NCBI RefSeq assembly: GCF_030697925.1
Contig: NZ_JAUYOJ010000093.1
Location: forward strand, 1-52,485
DNA from: Phenylobacterium sp.
Lineage (GTDB): Bacteria; Pseudomonadota; Alphaproteobacteria; Caulobacterales; Caulobacteraceae
Length of the DNA stretch: 52,485 nucleotides
Direction: 5' to 3'
Part shown: piece after piece, positions 1 through 8,695 of the stretch
Numbering within the stretch: position 1 is the stretch's first letter
How the letters are laid out: every line of letters starts with the position of its first letter
The notes under the pieces: generated by a model
Database searches by the model: none
What the model saw: only the letters and a program-made list of their open reading frames with translations
What the model was told of the DNA's origin: nothing
Program-made: the position numbers and the translations under genes

Positions 1-88
1 ACGAACCGAGCCACGCGATCCCGAAGATCCAGAGAATACGGCCGACCCATCCAAGCTGGCCTCCTGCCCAGCCTGGACCTTGAATCAT
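1..88 (-). CDS. Possible N-terminal fragment of a membrane protein
   Basis: An open frame reads leftwards from an ATG at 88 to the window edge without a stop. The 29 residues start MIQGPGWAGG and then carry a hydrophobic Trp/Ile/Leu-rich stretch (RILWIFGIAWLG), which could be the first membrane segment of a protein lying mostly outside the window. No convincing Shine-Dalgarno sequence precedes it, and the fragment is too short to assign a family. It may equally be chance. Confidence 0.25.
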   Translation of the reverse strand, partial: MIQGPGWAGGQLGWVGRILWIFGIAWLGS

Positions 89-188
89 GATCCGCAGATA
101 TCCGGAATCCCGATTCAGCTAAGAGCGGTCACGCTCTAGCGTAGCGTGAAGCTGGGCCTTACGCTGCCGCCTCCTGAGTGGCTCCGGC

Positions 189-656
189 ATGCCCCATCCC
201 CGAACGACATCCGCCATCCTCTGGGCCTGGCTGGTCGCTGGAACCCTCGATATCGCCGACGCGGCGGTCTGGTCGCTGATCAAGGGCGGCTCGCCGATGG
301 ACATGCTGCGCTATGTGGCCAGCGGGCCTTTCGGCGACGGGGCCAAGGACGGCGGAACGCCCATGGCGCTCGCCGGGCTCGGCGTTCACTTCGCGATCAT
401 GCTGGTGATGGTCGCCACCTATGTCCTGGCGGCCAAGCGCCTGCCCGTGCTCGTCGCCCGGCCTTGGATTTTCGGACCGCTCTACGGGCTTGGCCTGTAT
501 TGCGTGATGTTCCTTATCGTCCGGCCCCTGCGCTTCGGGACCTGGCCGAACCTGGCGCCTGACAGCCTGACCAACCAGCTCGTCGCCCACATCGTCTTCG
601 TGGGCCTCTCAATCGGCCTGATCACCGCCCATTTCCTGCGCAAGCCCGCCGACTGA
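189..656 (+). CDS. Small integral membrane protein, unknown function
   Basis: A 155-residue protein with four hydrophobic segments, roughly residues 9-28, 58-82, 94-114 and 129-150, so most likely an inner-membrane protein with both ends on the same side. There are no recognisable catalytic motifs and no signal peptide distinct from the first membrane helix. The start at 189 follows a purine-poor leader, so the exact start is uncertain. It lies alone upstream of the beta-helix gene with a 77-base gap and is probably transcribed separately. I do not recognise a named family. Confidence 0.7.
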   Translation: MPHPRTTSAILWAWLVAGTLDIADAAVWSLIKGGSPMDMLRYVASGPFGDGAKDGGTPMALAGLGVHFAIMLVMVATYVLAAKRLPVLVARPWIFGPLYGLGLYCVMFLIVRPLRFGTWPNLAPDSLTNQLVAHIVFVGLSIGLITAHFLRKPAD

Positions 657-733
657 TTGCCCTCGCCAACTGAACGGCGACAACCTAGCCTGCGGACTCA
701 AAGGGGCGCGCCAGACGCCGCTGGGAGGACATC

Positions 734-1939
734 ATGAGAACGCTCGCCATCACCCTCGCCGCCCTGCTGGCGGCCGGTACGGCGCACGCCAAGACCCTCG
801 CCGTGGGGCCGGGCGCGAACGCCCAGGAGCGCGTCCAGACCGCCCTGATCGACGCCAAGCCCGGTGACGTGATCGAGCTGGCCGCCGGCCGTTACGAGTT
901 CACCGACGGCCTCTCGCTGGACATCGACGGGGTGACCGTCAAGGGCGCGGGGCCGGGCGCGACCATCCTGTCCTTCGCCGGCCAGAAGGGCGCGGGCGAG
1001 GGCCTGCTGGTCACCTCCGACCGCGTGACGGTCCGCGACTTCTCCCTGCAGGACACCAAGGGCGACGGCATCAAGGCCAAGGGCTCCGACCAGATCAGCT
1101 TCCTGAACCTGGTGGTCGAGTGGACCGGCGGGCCGAAGGAGACCAACGGCGCCTATGGGGTCTATCCGGTCTCCTCGACCAATGTGCTGATCGACAAGGT
1201 CACGGTGCGCGGCGCCTCGGACGCCGGCATCTATGTGGGACAGTCCAAGAACATCGTGGTCCGCAACTCGACCGCGGAATTCAACGTCGCCGGGATCGAG
1301 ATCGAGAACTCGATGAACGCCGACGTGTACGACAATGTGGCCACCCGCAACGCTGGCGGCATCCTGGTGTTCGACCTGCCGAACCTGCCGCAGATGGGCG
1401 GCCATTCGACCCGGATCTTCCGCAATAGGGTGGTCGACAACGACACGCCCAATTTCGCGCCCAAGGGCAATATCGTCGCCAATGTGCCCACCGGCACCGG
1501 CGTCATGCTGATGGCCAACAAGAACGTCCACGTGTTCGACAACGAGATCGACGGAAACGCCAGCGCCGCGGTGATCCTCATCGCCTACAGCCAGACGTTC
1601 GACGACAAGACCTACAACCCCCTGCCCCGCGACATCGTGGTGCGGAACAATCGCCTCGGCCGCAACGCCTGGGCGCCGGCCTTCACCGGCGGGGCGATCC
1701 TGGCCAAGGCCCTGGGCGGGACCGTGCCGCCGGTGATCTGGGACGGCGTCGTGGCCTGGCCTGGTAGCGAGGCGGTGCGGGTGCGGCTGAGCGACGGACC
1801 GGTGGTCAATCTCAACCTGCCCAAGCCCGGCGCGATGATGGAGGCCAATCCCAAGATCTCGCCCACCCTGGGCGAGGCGGTGATCGAGGAGCCCAAGCCC
1901 GTGGTGCTGCCGTCCGACCAGGACAAGCTGATCCCTTGA
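734..1939 (+). CDS. Secreted parallel beta-helix protein
   Basis: A 401-residue protein with a clear Sec signal peptide (MRTLAITLAALLAAGTAHA), then repeated beta-helix turns over about residues 40-330, seen as regular spacing of V-x-V and N-x-I/V units such as NVLIDKVTVRGASDAGIY and NIVVRNSTAEFN. This is the fold of right-handed parallel beta-helix (PbH1) proteins, many of which bind or cleave polysaccharide; no lyase catalytic set can be named here. A GGGAGG sequence lies just upstream of the ATG. The stop codon is shared with the start of the diheme cytochrome gene (TTGA), so the two are translationally coupled. This pairing matches the adjacent conserved families TIGR03805 and TIGR03806, both functionally uncharacterised. 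Confidence 0.85.
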   Translation: MRTLAITLAALLAAGTAHAKTLAVGPGANAQERVQTALIDAKPGDVIELAAGRYEFTDGLSLDIDGVTVKGAGPGATILSFAGQKGAGEGLLVTSDRVTVRDFSLQDTKGDGIKAKGSDQISFLNLVVEWTGGPKETNGAYGVYPVSSTNVLIDKVTVRGASDAGIYVGQSKNIVVRNSTAEFNVAGIEIENSMNADVYDNVATRNAGGILVFDLPNLPQMGGHSTRIFRNRVVDNDTPNFAPKGNIVANVPTGTGVMLMANKNVHVFDNEIDGNASAAVILIAYSQTFDDKTYNPLPRDIVVRNNRLGRNAWAPAFTGGAILAKALGGTVPPVIWDGVVAWPGSEAVRVRLSDGPVVNLNLPKPGAMMEANPKISPTLGEAVIEEPKPVVLPSDQDKLIP

Positions 1940-2994
1940 AACGGCTGGCCGCCATCCTCGCGGCGGCCGTTCTGTTGGGCGCCACGCCCCAGGCCCCGCC
2001 CGTCGCCCTGGACGCGCTGCTGGCCGAGACGCCGGCGCCGACCCTGGACGCCTATCGGCTATTCGTCGACGCTGGCGCGCGCTCGCCCAACGGTCGGGTG
2101 ACGCCCTATGGGCTGAATACCCCGCTGTTCAGCGACTATGCCGAGAAGTTCCGCTTCGTCTTCCTGCCCCCCGGCAAGGCCGCGGCCTACACCGCAGCCG
2201 GGGCGCTGGACTTCCCGGTCGGCACGACCCTGGTCAAGACCTTCGCCTATCCCGCCGACTTTCGCCGGCCGGGCGAGAAGGTTCGCTTCCTGGAGACCCG
2301 GCTGCTGGTCCGAAAGGCCGACGGCTGGACCGCCCTGGCCTATGTCTGGAACGACGATCAGACGGTGGCGACCCTCAAGCGCGCCGGGACCCGGCTGGAT
2401 GTCAGCTTCATCGACGCCGCCGGCCGCGCGCGCCAGGTCGACTACGCCGTGCCCAATGTGAACCAGTGCAAGGATTGCCACGCGGTGGCCGGCGAGATCG
2501 CGCCGCTCGGGCCCAAGGCGCGAAACCTCAACGGCGCCTTCGCCTATGCCTCGGGACCTGAGAACCAGCTTGCCCGCTGGAGCCGCATGGGCATGTTGAC
2601 CGGCGTGCCGAACCCGACAAAGGCGCCGCGCACCGCGGTCTGGGACGATGTCGTCGAGCCGCTGGCGGCGCGCGCCGACGCCTATCTCGACGCCAATTGC
2701 GCCCACTGTCACAACGCCCGCGGCATGGCCTCCAACTCGGGCCTGTTCCTCGAAGTGGAAGAGACCCGGCCCGCCGCCCGGGGGATCGGCAAGCGGCCGG
2801 TGGCGGCCGGGCGCGGCTCAGGCGGGCTGGAGGTCTCCATCGCCCCGGGGGACCCCGCCGCCTCGATCCTGCTGCACCGGATGAGATCGGACGAACCCGG
2901 CGTCATGATGCCCGAACTCGGCCGTTCGCTGGTCCACGACGAAGGCGTCGCCCTGATCGCCCAATATATCGCCGGCCTCGAACCGGCGCGTTGA
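1936..2994 (+). CDS. SO2930-type diheme c-type cytochrome
   Basis: A 352-residue exported protein with two heme-attachment motifs, CKDCH near residue 177 and CAHCH near residue 256, each of the CxxCH form that binds covalent heme c in the periplasm. A short hydrophobic N-terminus (AAILAAAVLLGATPQAPP) serves as signal peptide. The likely start is a TTG at 1936 overlapping the TGA of the beta-helix gene, a four-base coupling. The overall layout matches the conserved family TIGR03806 (SO2930 type), whose electron partner and substrate are unknown. Coupling to a beta-helix protein suggests the two act together in the periplasm or outer membrane; this is inference. Confidence 0.85.
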   Translation: MKRLAAILAAAVLLGATPQAPPVALDALLAETPAPTLDAYRLFVDAGARSPNGRVTPYGLNTPLFSDYAEKFRFVFLPPGKAAAYTAAGALDFPVGTTLVKTFAYPADFRRPGEKVRFLETRLLVRKADGWTALAYVWNDDQTVATLKRAGTRLDVSFIDAAGRARQVDYAVPNVNQCKDCHAVAGEIAPLGPKARNLNGAFAYASGPENQLARWSRMGMLTGVPNPTKAPRTAVWDDVVEPLAARADAYLDANCAHCHNARGMASNSGLFLEVEETRPAARGIGKRPVAAGRGSGGLEVSIAPGDPAASILLHRMRSDEPGVMMPELGRSLVHDEGVALIAQYIAGLEPAR

Positions 2995-3270
2995 CGGCGC
3001 CCGAATGGCTCGACGCACCTCCAGCTTCATCCCGATGTCGCCGAAGAGGCCTTAGGATTCCGCCTGACAACATAGAGACTTTCAGCCTCTTTCGCCGGGA
3101 ATTACTACCCAAGATAGGTATCTCAATAGACGATCGCGCCCGAATGCAACTCCGTTGCTAATCCGGTCGGGCGACCGAGATCAATACCAAGCTGACACCT
3201 CGCGATTAAGTTCTTTGAATTAACCATTTCTGAGGCCTAGCTTCTGCTTTGAAGGCATAGGGAGGCTTCT

Positions 3271-4188
3271 ATGGCGACCACCGAACGTTTCGACTTCTCT
3301 GCATTCGATAACGGCGTTGGCAATTCCGGCTTTGAATTCGCCCACGGGCCCGGCGTCGACCTGCGGCCCCAATTGCCGGAGACCACGCCCGACCTGATCG
3401 GCGTCGACCTGACCCACCGTATCGACGTGGCGGACGTGGCTTTTGCGGCCGCAGCCGGTGGAGGGTCGGGCAAGCCCGGCGGCGGCGGCGGCGGCGGATT
3501 CTCCTTTTCGCCCTACACGACGACGGCGAGCGCCTACAACATCACCATCGAGTTCAAGGGCGGCAATTGGACCCAGGATCTGCACGACGTCTTCGTGGGC
3601 GCGGCCGACCGCCTGGCCAATCTGATCGTCGGCGACGTCCAGAACGTCAATGTCATCATGAAGGGTGGGCCACGCCTGGTGGACGACATCCTGGTCATCG
3701 CCGAGCTGAAGAACATTGATGGGGCTGGCGGAATCCTCGGCCAGGCCGGACCTACCTCGGTGCGCACCGGTAGCTACCTCCCGGCGACGGCGTCCATGCA
3801 GTTCGACATTGCTGACGCAGCCAACTTCTTCGCCCAGGGCCTGTTCGACGAGATCGTCGGCCACGAGATGATACACAGTGTCGGTTTCGGGACGATCTGG
3901 TCCTATCTGGGCCTGGTCAGCGGCACCAATTTCGTCGGCGCCAAGGCAACCGCGGAATACAACGCCCTCCTGGACAACGGTTCGGCGGCCGGAGTTCCGC
4001 TGGAAACCGGCGGCGGATCCGGCACTGCCGGCTCGCATTGGTCGGAAACGATCTTCGAGCATGAACTCATGACCGGCTATATCGACGCCGCGCCGGACCC
4101 GCTCAGCCGCATGACCGTCGCCTCGTTGCAGGACCTGGGCTACCAGGTCAACTACTCGGGGCCGATCGACGGTTACGCCCTGGCCTAG
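3271..4188 (+). CDS. Leishmanolysin-like (M8-type) zinc metalloprotease
   Basis: A 305-residue protein with the zinc-binding motif HEMIH at residues 198-202 followed by SVGFGTIW, the HExxHxxGFGTxW form typical of leishmanolysin-like metalloproteases. A third likely zinc ligand is H256 in SHWSE, followed by EHELMTGY, which resembles the conserved leishmanolysin stretch with the Met-turn. Residues 1-85 are probably disordered and include a run of eight glycines near 70-76. No Sec signal peptide and no RTX repeats are visible, so the export route is unclear; a type I signal at the C-terminus is possible. An AGGGAGG sequence sits just before the ATG. It has its own upstream gap and no operon partner. 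Confidence 0.8.
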   Translation: MATTERFDFSAFDNGVGNSGFEFAHGPGVDLRPQLPETTPDLIGVDLTHRIDVADVAFAAAAGGGSGKPGGGGGGGFSFSPYTTTASAYNITIEFKGGNWTQDLHDVFVGAADRLANLIVGDVQNVNVIMKGGPRLVDDILVIAELKNIDGAGGILGQAGPTSVRTGSYLPATASMQFDIADAANFFAQGLFDEIVGHEMIHSVGFGTIWSYLGLVSGTNFVGAKATAEYNALLDNGSAAGVPLETGGGSGTAGSHWSETIFEHELMTGYIDAAPDPLSRMTVASLQDLGYQVNYSGPIDGYALA

Positions 4189-4221
4189 GCGCCTTCCGGC
4201 GAAGCGGATTGCCGATGAGCC

Positions 4222-5166
4222 TCAGCCTTTCCCCGCATGAAGCGCCCAGGCGGTGGCCAGATCCTGGACCACGTGGCCGAGGGATTTGTAGACAGTGACC
4301 TCCTCTGGCGTGCGGCGGCCCGGGACCCTGCCCGACAGCACCTCTCCGATCTCGGCGACGATATGGTCGTCGCCAATCAGGCCAGTGGCCTTGGCGCGGA
4401 GGAACTCGGCGCCTTGGCGCAGCACGCCTTCCCGACTGTCGGCGATGAAGCGGGCGGCGACCACCAGGTCGTTGTCGACCTCCACCGGCCCCGCATAGCT
4501 GGAACCCACCAGGTTCAGGTGGGTCCCCGCCGCGACCCAGGCGCCCTTCAGGATCGGTTCGGCGGACGGCGTCAGGGTGCAGATCACGTCGGCCCGGGCC
4601 ACGGCGGGCTCGACCTCGGCATGGGCCGTGACAGGCAGGCCAAGCTCGGCGCCGAGCTTGGCGGCGAAGGCCTCGCGGCGGCCGGCGCCGCGGCCCCAGA
4701 CATCGACCGCCGCCAGCTTGCGGACCTTGGCGATGGCGCGGGCATGGGTCGCGGCCTGCTCCCCGTAGCCCAGCAGGGTCAGGCGCGAGGCCTCCGGACG
4801 GGCGAGCGCGTCGGTGGCCACGGCGCTGGCCGCGGCGGTGCGGATGGCGGTGATTTCGCCGGCATGGAGTACGCAGACCGGGGCCCCACTGTCGGGATCG
4901 AACAGCACCACCACGCCCTGATGCGACTGGACTCCCTTGGCGAAGTTGTCGGGGAAGATGCTGATCAGCTTGGCGCCGAAGGCCGCGGTCTCGCCCATGG
5001 CCCCCGGCATGATCCCGAACATCCGCCCCTCGGCCAGCGGGATGATCGAGCGCAGGTGCTGGCGGGTGGTCCCCGCGGAAAGCGCGATCATCGCCTCGCG
5101 CACGATGGGGATAGCGACGTCGTAGGTCAGCCGACGAGCGACCTCCTCGCGATCGATCAGGCGCAT
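4222..5166 (-). CDS. Ornithine cyclodeaminase family protein
   Basis: The conserved protein starts with MRLIDREEVA (ATG at 5166, preceded by GGAGG) and has 314 residues, typical for the ornithine cyclodeaminase/mu-crystallin family. K66 in AFGAKLIS corresponds to the conserved substrate-binding lysine, R110 lies in ITAIRTAA, and LLGYGEQA (131-138) is the NAD(P)-binding glycine loop. Family members cyclise ornithine to proline, reduce ketimines or oxidise alanine; the substrate here cannot be read from sequence. The start lies one base after the stop of the malonyl-CoA synthetase gene, so the two are co-translated. The open frame extends 32 codons further upstream, but that part is Arg/Pro-rich read-through of the neighbour. 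Confidence 0.85.
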   Translation of the reverse strand: MRLIDREEVARRLTYDVAIPIVREAMIALSAGTTRQHLRSIIPLAEGRMFGIMPGAMGETAAFGAKLISIFPDNFAKGVQSHQGVVVLFDPDSGAPVCVLHAGEITAIRTAAASAVATDALARPEASRLTLLGYGEQAATHARAIAKVRKLAAVDVWGRGAGRREAFAAKLGAELGLPVTAHAEVEPAVARADVICTLTPSAEPILKGAWVAAGTHLNLVGSSYAGPVEVDNDLVVAARFIADSREGVLRQGAEFLRAKATGLIGDDHIVAEIGEVLSGRVPGRRTPEEVTVYKSLGHVVQDLATAWALHAGKG

Positions 5167-5167
5167 C

Positions 5168-6580
5168 TCATGCCTCCGCCTGGGCGAAGGTCCCGGCGTA
5201 GGTGTCACGCAGCAGGTTCTTCTGCACCTTGCCCATGGCGTTGCGCGGCAGCTCCTCGACAAAGAACACCCGCTTGGGGGTCTTGAAGGCGGCGAGCTTC
5301 TCGCGCGCGGTGGCGATCATGGCGGCTTCGTCCCCCTGCCCCATGACCACGGCCACCACCGCCTCGCCGAAGTCGGGATGGGGCACGCCCACCACCGCGC
5401 TCTCGGTGACGCCCGGAAGTTCGTCGAGGATCAGCTCGATCTCCTTCGGATAGACGTTGAAGCCGCCGGAGATGATCAGGTCCTTGGCCCGGCCCGAGAT
5501 CCAGACCCGGCCGTCGGGGTCTCGGCGGCCGACATCGCCGGTCAGGAAATAGCCGTCGGAGGTGAACTCCTCGGCGGTCTTCTCCGGCATCCGCCAATAG
5601 GCGGAGAACACGCTGGGCCCCTTGATCTCAATGACTCCGGTCGCCTCGCCGCCGCCGATGCGCAGGTCCACCCCCGGCAAGGGATAGCCGACGCTGCCGG
5701 CGATGCGTTCGCCGTCCAGCGGGTTGGTGGTGATGATCACCGCCTCGCTCATCCCGTAGCGTTCCAGAATGCGCATTCCGGTGCGATCTTCGAACTCGGC
5801 GAAAGTGGATTCCAGCAGGGGCGCCGAGCCGCAGATGAACAGGCGCATGTGTCGGGCGGCGTGGCGGGTGAAACCCGGATTGGCCAGCAGGCGGGTGTAG
5901 AAGGTCGGCACCCCCATCATCACCGTTGACCGGGCCAACCCCGCCAACACCTGGCCGTCGTCGAACTTCGGCAGCCAGACCATCGGCGCGCCCGACAGGA
6001 AGGCGCAGTGCAGGGCCACGAACAGGCCGTGCACATGGAAGATCGGCAGGGCGTGCAGCAGGACATCATCGGCGCTGAAGCCCCAGGCCTGGTGCAGGGC
6101 CTGTGCGTTGGCCGCCAAATTGCCGTGGCTGAGCATGGCGCCCTTGGAACGGCCCGTGGTGCCGGAGGTGTAGATGATCGAGGCCAGATCGGCGCCGTCG
6201 CGGGGCGTGGTCGGGAGCAGCGGCTCGCGTGTCCGGGCGTCGGCGACGAAGGCCTCAGCGTCCTCGACGAACAGCACCGGCTCGGCGTCCTCAAGGAAGT
6301 AGTCGACCTCGGTCTCGGTATAGGCGGTGTTGAGCGGCAGGAAGACCGCTCCGACCTTCAGCGTCGCCAGATAGACCGCCACCGCGGCGACGCTCTTTTC
6401 CGACTGCAGGGCGATGCGGTCGCCGGGCTGGACTTCGTGGTCGATCAGCAGGGCGGCCGTGCGGGCCACATCGTCCTCGAACTGGCCGTAGGAGATGGCG
6501 GTCCCATCGGCCAGCAGGAACGCGGGCCTGGTCCGGTCGGCGGGGAAACGGGCGGCGAGCAGGTCGTAGAGGTTCATCAT
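5168..6580 (-). CDS. matB: Malonyl-CoA synthetase (malonate-CoA ligase)
   Basis: A 470-residue acyl-adenylate-forming enzyme. The P-loop IIYTSGTTGRSKG is at about 135-147, the C-terminal hinge GRAKDLIISGGFNVYPKEIE at about 366-385, and the catalytic lysine region MGKVQK near the C-terminus. Segments such as LPLNTAYTETEVDYFL, HALPIFHVHGLFVAL, GVPTFYTRLL and LFICGSAPLL match malonyl-CoA synthetase MatB closely. MatB makes malonyl-CoA from malonate, CoA and ATP in the cytoplasm. It is about 30 residues shorter than typical MatB because of a shortened loop after residue 105. It is followed by the coupled cyclodeaminase gene and preceded by an Lrp-type regulator three bases upstream, which suggests one transcription unit. 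A close methylmalonyl-CoA synthetase is the main alternative. Confidence 0.8.
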   Translation of the reverse strand: MMNLYDLLAARFPADRTRPAFLLADGTAISYGQFEDDVARTAALLIDHEVQPGDRIALQSEKSVAAVAVYLATLKVGAVFLPLNTAYTETEVDYFLEDAEPVLFVEDAEAFVADARTREPLLPTTPRDGADLASIIYTSGTTGRSKGAMLSHGNLAANAQALHQAWGFSADDVLLHALPIFHVHGLFVALHCAFLSGAPMVWLPKFDDGQVLAGLARSTVMMGVPTFYTRLLANPGFTRHAARHMRLFICGSAPLLESTFAEFEDRTGMRILERYGMSEAVIITTNPLDGERIAGSVGYPLPGVDLRIGGGEATGVIEIKGPSVFSAYWRMPEKTAEEFTSDGYFLTGDVGRRDPDGRVWISGRAKDLIISGGFNVYPKEIELILDELPGVTESAVVGVPHPDFGEAVVAVVMGQGDEAAMIATAREKLAAFKTPKRVFFVEELPRNAMGKVQKNLLRDTYAGTFAQAEA

Positions 6581-6583
6581 CCC

Positions 6584-7048
6584 TCAGAGCGGCAGGGCGG
6601 TGGTGAACTTGATCTGCTCCATCGCGAAGGCGGAGGAGACGTCGTTCAGCGGCGCGGTGGCGATCAGGCGTTTGTAGAAGCGGTCATAGGCGGCGATGTC
6701 GGAGACCACCACCTTCAGCAGATAATCGGTCTCGCCGGCCATGCGGTAGAACTCCACCACCTCGGGCAGCGCCGCCGCGCCCTTGGCGAAGGCGGCGATC
6801 CAGGTCTCGTCGTGATGGCTGGTCTTGATCGAGACGAAGACCACCAGACCCAGGTCCAGCTTCTCGCGCGCCAGCAGGGCCACCCGCCGCTCGATGACCC
6901 CCTCGTCGGTGAGACGCTTGACCCGCTTCCAGCACGGCGTCTGGGACAGGCCGACCCGCTCGGCGAGCTCGGCCACGGGGATGGTGGCGTCGGCCTGCAG
7001 CTCGCGTAGGATTCGCCGATCTATCGGATCGAGGAGAACGTCTGACAC
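6584..7048 (-). CDS. Lrp/AsnC family transcriptional regulator
   Basis: The conserved part is 154 residues from a GTG start at 7048 (protein beginning SDVLLDPIDRRILREL). An N-terminal winged helix-turn-helix (VAELAERVGLSQTPCWKRVKRL, about residues 21-42) is followed by an Lrp-type RAM/AsnC ligand-binding domain with the conserved GETDYLLKVVV segment near 100. Such proteins form dimers to octamers and sense amino acids. An in-frame start 45 codons further upstream exists, but the extra residues have no Lrp character. It lies three bases before matB on the same strand, so it probably controls and is co-transcribed with matB and the cyclodeaminase gene, and possibly the divergent DUF6356 gene. 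Confidence 0.85.
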   Translation of the reverse strand: MSDVLLDPIDRRILRELQADATIPVAELAERVGLSQTPCWKRVKRLTDEGVIERRVALLAREKLDLGLVVFVSIKTSHHDETWIAAFAKGAAALPEVVEFYRMAGETDYLLKVVVSDIAAYDRFYKRLIATAPLNDVSSAFAMEQIKFTTALPL

Positions 7049-7166
7049 GTCACGGGCCGCCTGCTGAGAATGATGTTCTCCATTCTGCCGCTCAGGCGTC
7101 GAATGGGACAATGCCTTTCTCGCCGACTCGCGGCACTCTTGAGTTGAGAAACTCCAAGAGGGCGAG

Positions 7167-7424
7167 ATGCTGGACGCGTTCAATCGGCACCCGAGCGAGG
7201 TGGGCGAGACCTATGTCGAGCACCTGGGCCACGCCGGCGGCTTTGGCGCGGAGATGGTCGCGGCCGGGCTGGCGTGCCTGATCCACGCCGTCTTTCCCTT
7301 CTGGTTCGAGAGGACCGCGAGCCTGTGCATCCAGCGCCTGCACGCCCAGATGATCGCGCGCCGCCGTATCACGCCCCAGGACGACGCCCGCGGCCAGGCC
7401 GAGACCTGGTCGTATTCGATCTAG
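7167..7424 (+). CDS. DUF6356 family protein
   Basis: An 85-residue protein starting [20 protein letters not shown] with one hydrophobic segment (about residues 28-46, [20 protein letters not shown]) followed by a basic region. This matches the small DUF6356 family of alphaproteobacteria, which has no known function. It is transcribed divergently from the Lrp-type gene and ends tail-to-tail with astB: the two genes share the palindrome CTAG as overlapping TAG stop codons. A single-pass membrane protein is likely. Confidence 0.8.
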   Translation: MLDAFNRHPSEVGETYVEHLGHAGGFGAEMVAAGLACLIHAVFPFWFERTASLCIQRLHAQMIARRRITPQDDARGQAETWSYSI

Positions 7425-8695
7425 GCGTCCATAGCCTGTTCGAGCGCGGCGTGGGCCGCGCGGGCTTGAGCCCATAGGGCCGGATCGGTGAGATCCTGCG
7501 GCGCGATGGCCTCGGGCCAGTGAGCCTCCACGGTCCGCGTTAACCGCTCCCAGCGGGCCTCGTTCAGCAGGAAGCGAGGATCGATCCCGGCCTTGGCGGC
7601 CTCGTCCACCGGAACCCGCAGGCGCAGGCAGGCCGGGCCGCCGCCGTTGCGCATGCTCTCGCGAACATCGACCACCACCGCCCTGGAGATCGGGTTGTTG
7701 GCGGCGACGATCCGTTCGACCTCGGCCCAGACCCGTTCGTTCTCGCGCGCCTCGATAGGCAGGATCAGAGCCATGGCGCCGTCCGGCAGGGTCACGAGCT
7801 GGGAATTGAACAGGTACGACGTGATGGCGTCCGCCAGGCTGACGCCCTGGGTCTCCACCACGTGCAGGTTGGGCAGCCGGCCGTGCAGGGCGGCGTAGAG
7901 GCCCTCGGCGTCCTCGAAAGCCTCCGGATGGGTCAGCAGCACGCTCTCATTGGCGACGGCCACCACGTCGTTGTGGAAGGCGCCGGCCTGGACGGCCTTG
8001 GCGCTCTGCAGGGCGAACAGCGGATCGGAGAGGCCGGCCAGGCGCGCGACCGCCTCGCTGGCCCGGCGGCTCTGGCGTTCGGGGAAGGCCCCGCCGCGCA
8101 GCTCGCCATGGGCGAAGACATTGATCCCGGCCGACCCGTGGCTGGGCGCCAGGCGCATGTGGTTGGCCGCCCCCTCGTCGCCGAAATGACGGGCCGAGGG
8201 CAAGGGTCCGTGGACGGCGAAGCGGGCCTGGTCGCGGAACACCCGGCGCAGGAGGTTGTGGGTCTCCGGGCCCTCGAAGCTTCGATGCAGCATGCCGGCG
8301 AGGTTGGCGGTTACCAGGTGGACCCGGCCATCGGCGGTGTCGGGGCCCGCCAGGACCGTGGCGGCGTTGGCGCGCCACATGCTCGAAGCCGAGCAGACGG
8401 CGCGGAACAGGGCCAGATCCTGCGAGGCCGCGCGGGCTAGGACCTCGTTGTCGGACCCTTCGAAGCCGAAGGGGCGCAGCGCGTCGGCGGTGGGGCGCAT
8501 CGGCGGCGGCAGGAAGCCCTGGGTCAGGCCCAGATCCATGACCGCGCGCATCTTGGCCAGGCCCTGCAGGGCCGCGGCGCGGGGATAGGCGGTCTCGCCG
8601 AAGTTGGTCTGGGAGGCGACATTGCCGACCGAGAGGCCCGCATAGTTGTGGGTCGGCCCGACCAGGCCGTCGAAGTTGATCTCGATGGCTGTCAC
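7421..8695 (-). CDS. astB: N-succinylarginine dihydrolase
   Basis: A 424-residue enzyme of the amidinotransferase fold, beginning [18 protein letters not shown] after a GTG start. It hydrolyses N2-succinylarginine to succinylornithine, CO2 and ammonia, the second step of arginine succinyltransferase (AST) catabolism. The catalytic triad regions are present: the glutamate in [10 protein letters not shown], the histidine in [13 protein letters not shown] and the nucleophilic cysteine in [12 protein letters not shown]. The GTG start overlaps the stop of astD (GTGA), so translation is coupled. The gene order astA-astD-astB is as in other AST operons; astC and astE are not adjacent. Confidence 0.95.
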   Translation of the reverse strand: MTAIEINFDGLVGPTHNYAGLSVGNVASQTNFGETAYPRAAALQGLAKMRAVMDLGLTQGFLPPPMRPTADALRPFGFEGSDNEVLARAASQDLALFRAVCSASSMWRANAATVLAGPDTADGRVHLVTANLAGMLHRSFEGPETHNLLRRVFRDQARFAVHGPLPSARHFGDEGAANHMRLAPSHGSAGINVFAHGELRGGAFPERQSRRASEAVARLAGLSDPLFALQSAKAVQAGAFHNDVVAVANESVLLTHPEAFEDAEGLYAALHGRLPNLHVVETQGVSLADAITSYLFNSQLVTLPDGAMALILPIEARENERVWAEVERIVAANNPISRAVVVDVRESMRNGGGPACLRLRVPVDEAAKAGIDPRFLLNEARWERLTRTVEAHWPEAIAPQDLTDPALWAQARAAHAALEQAMDA

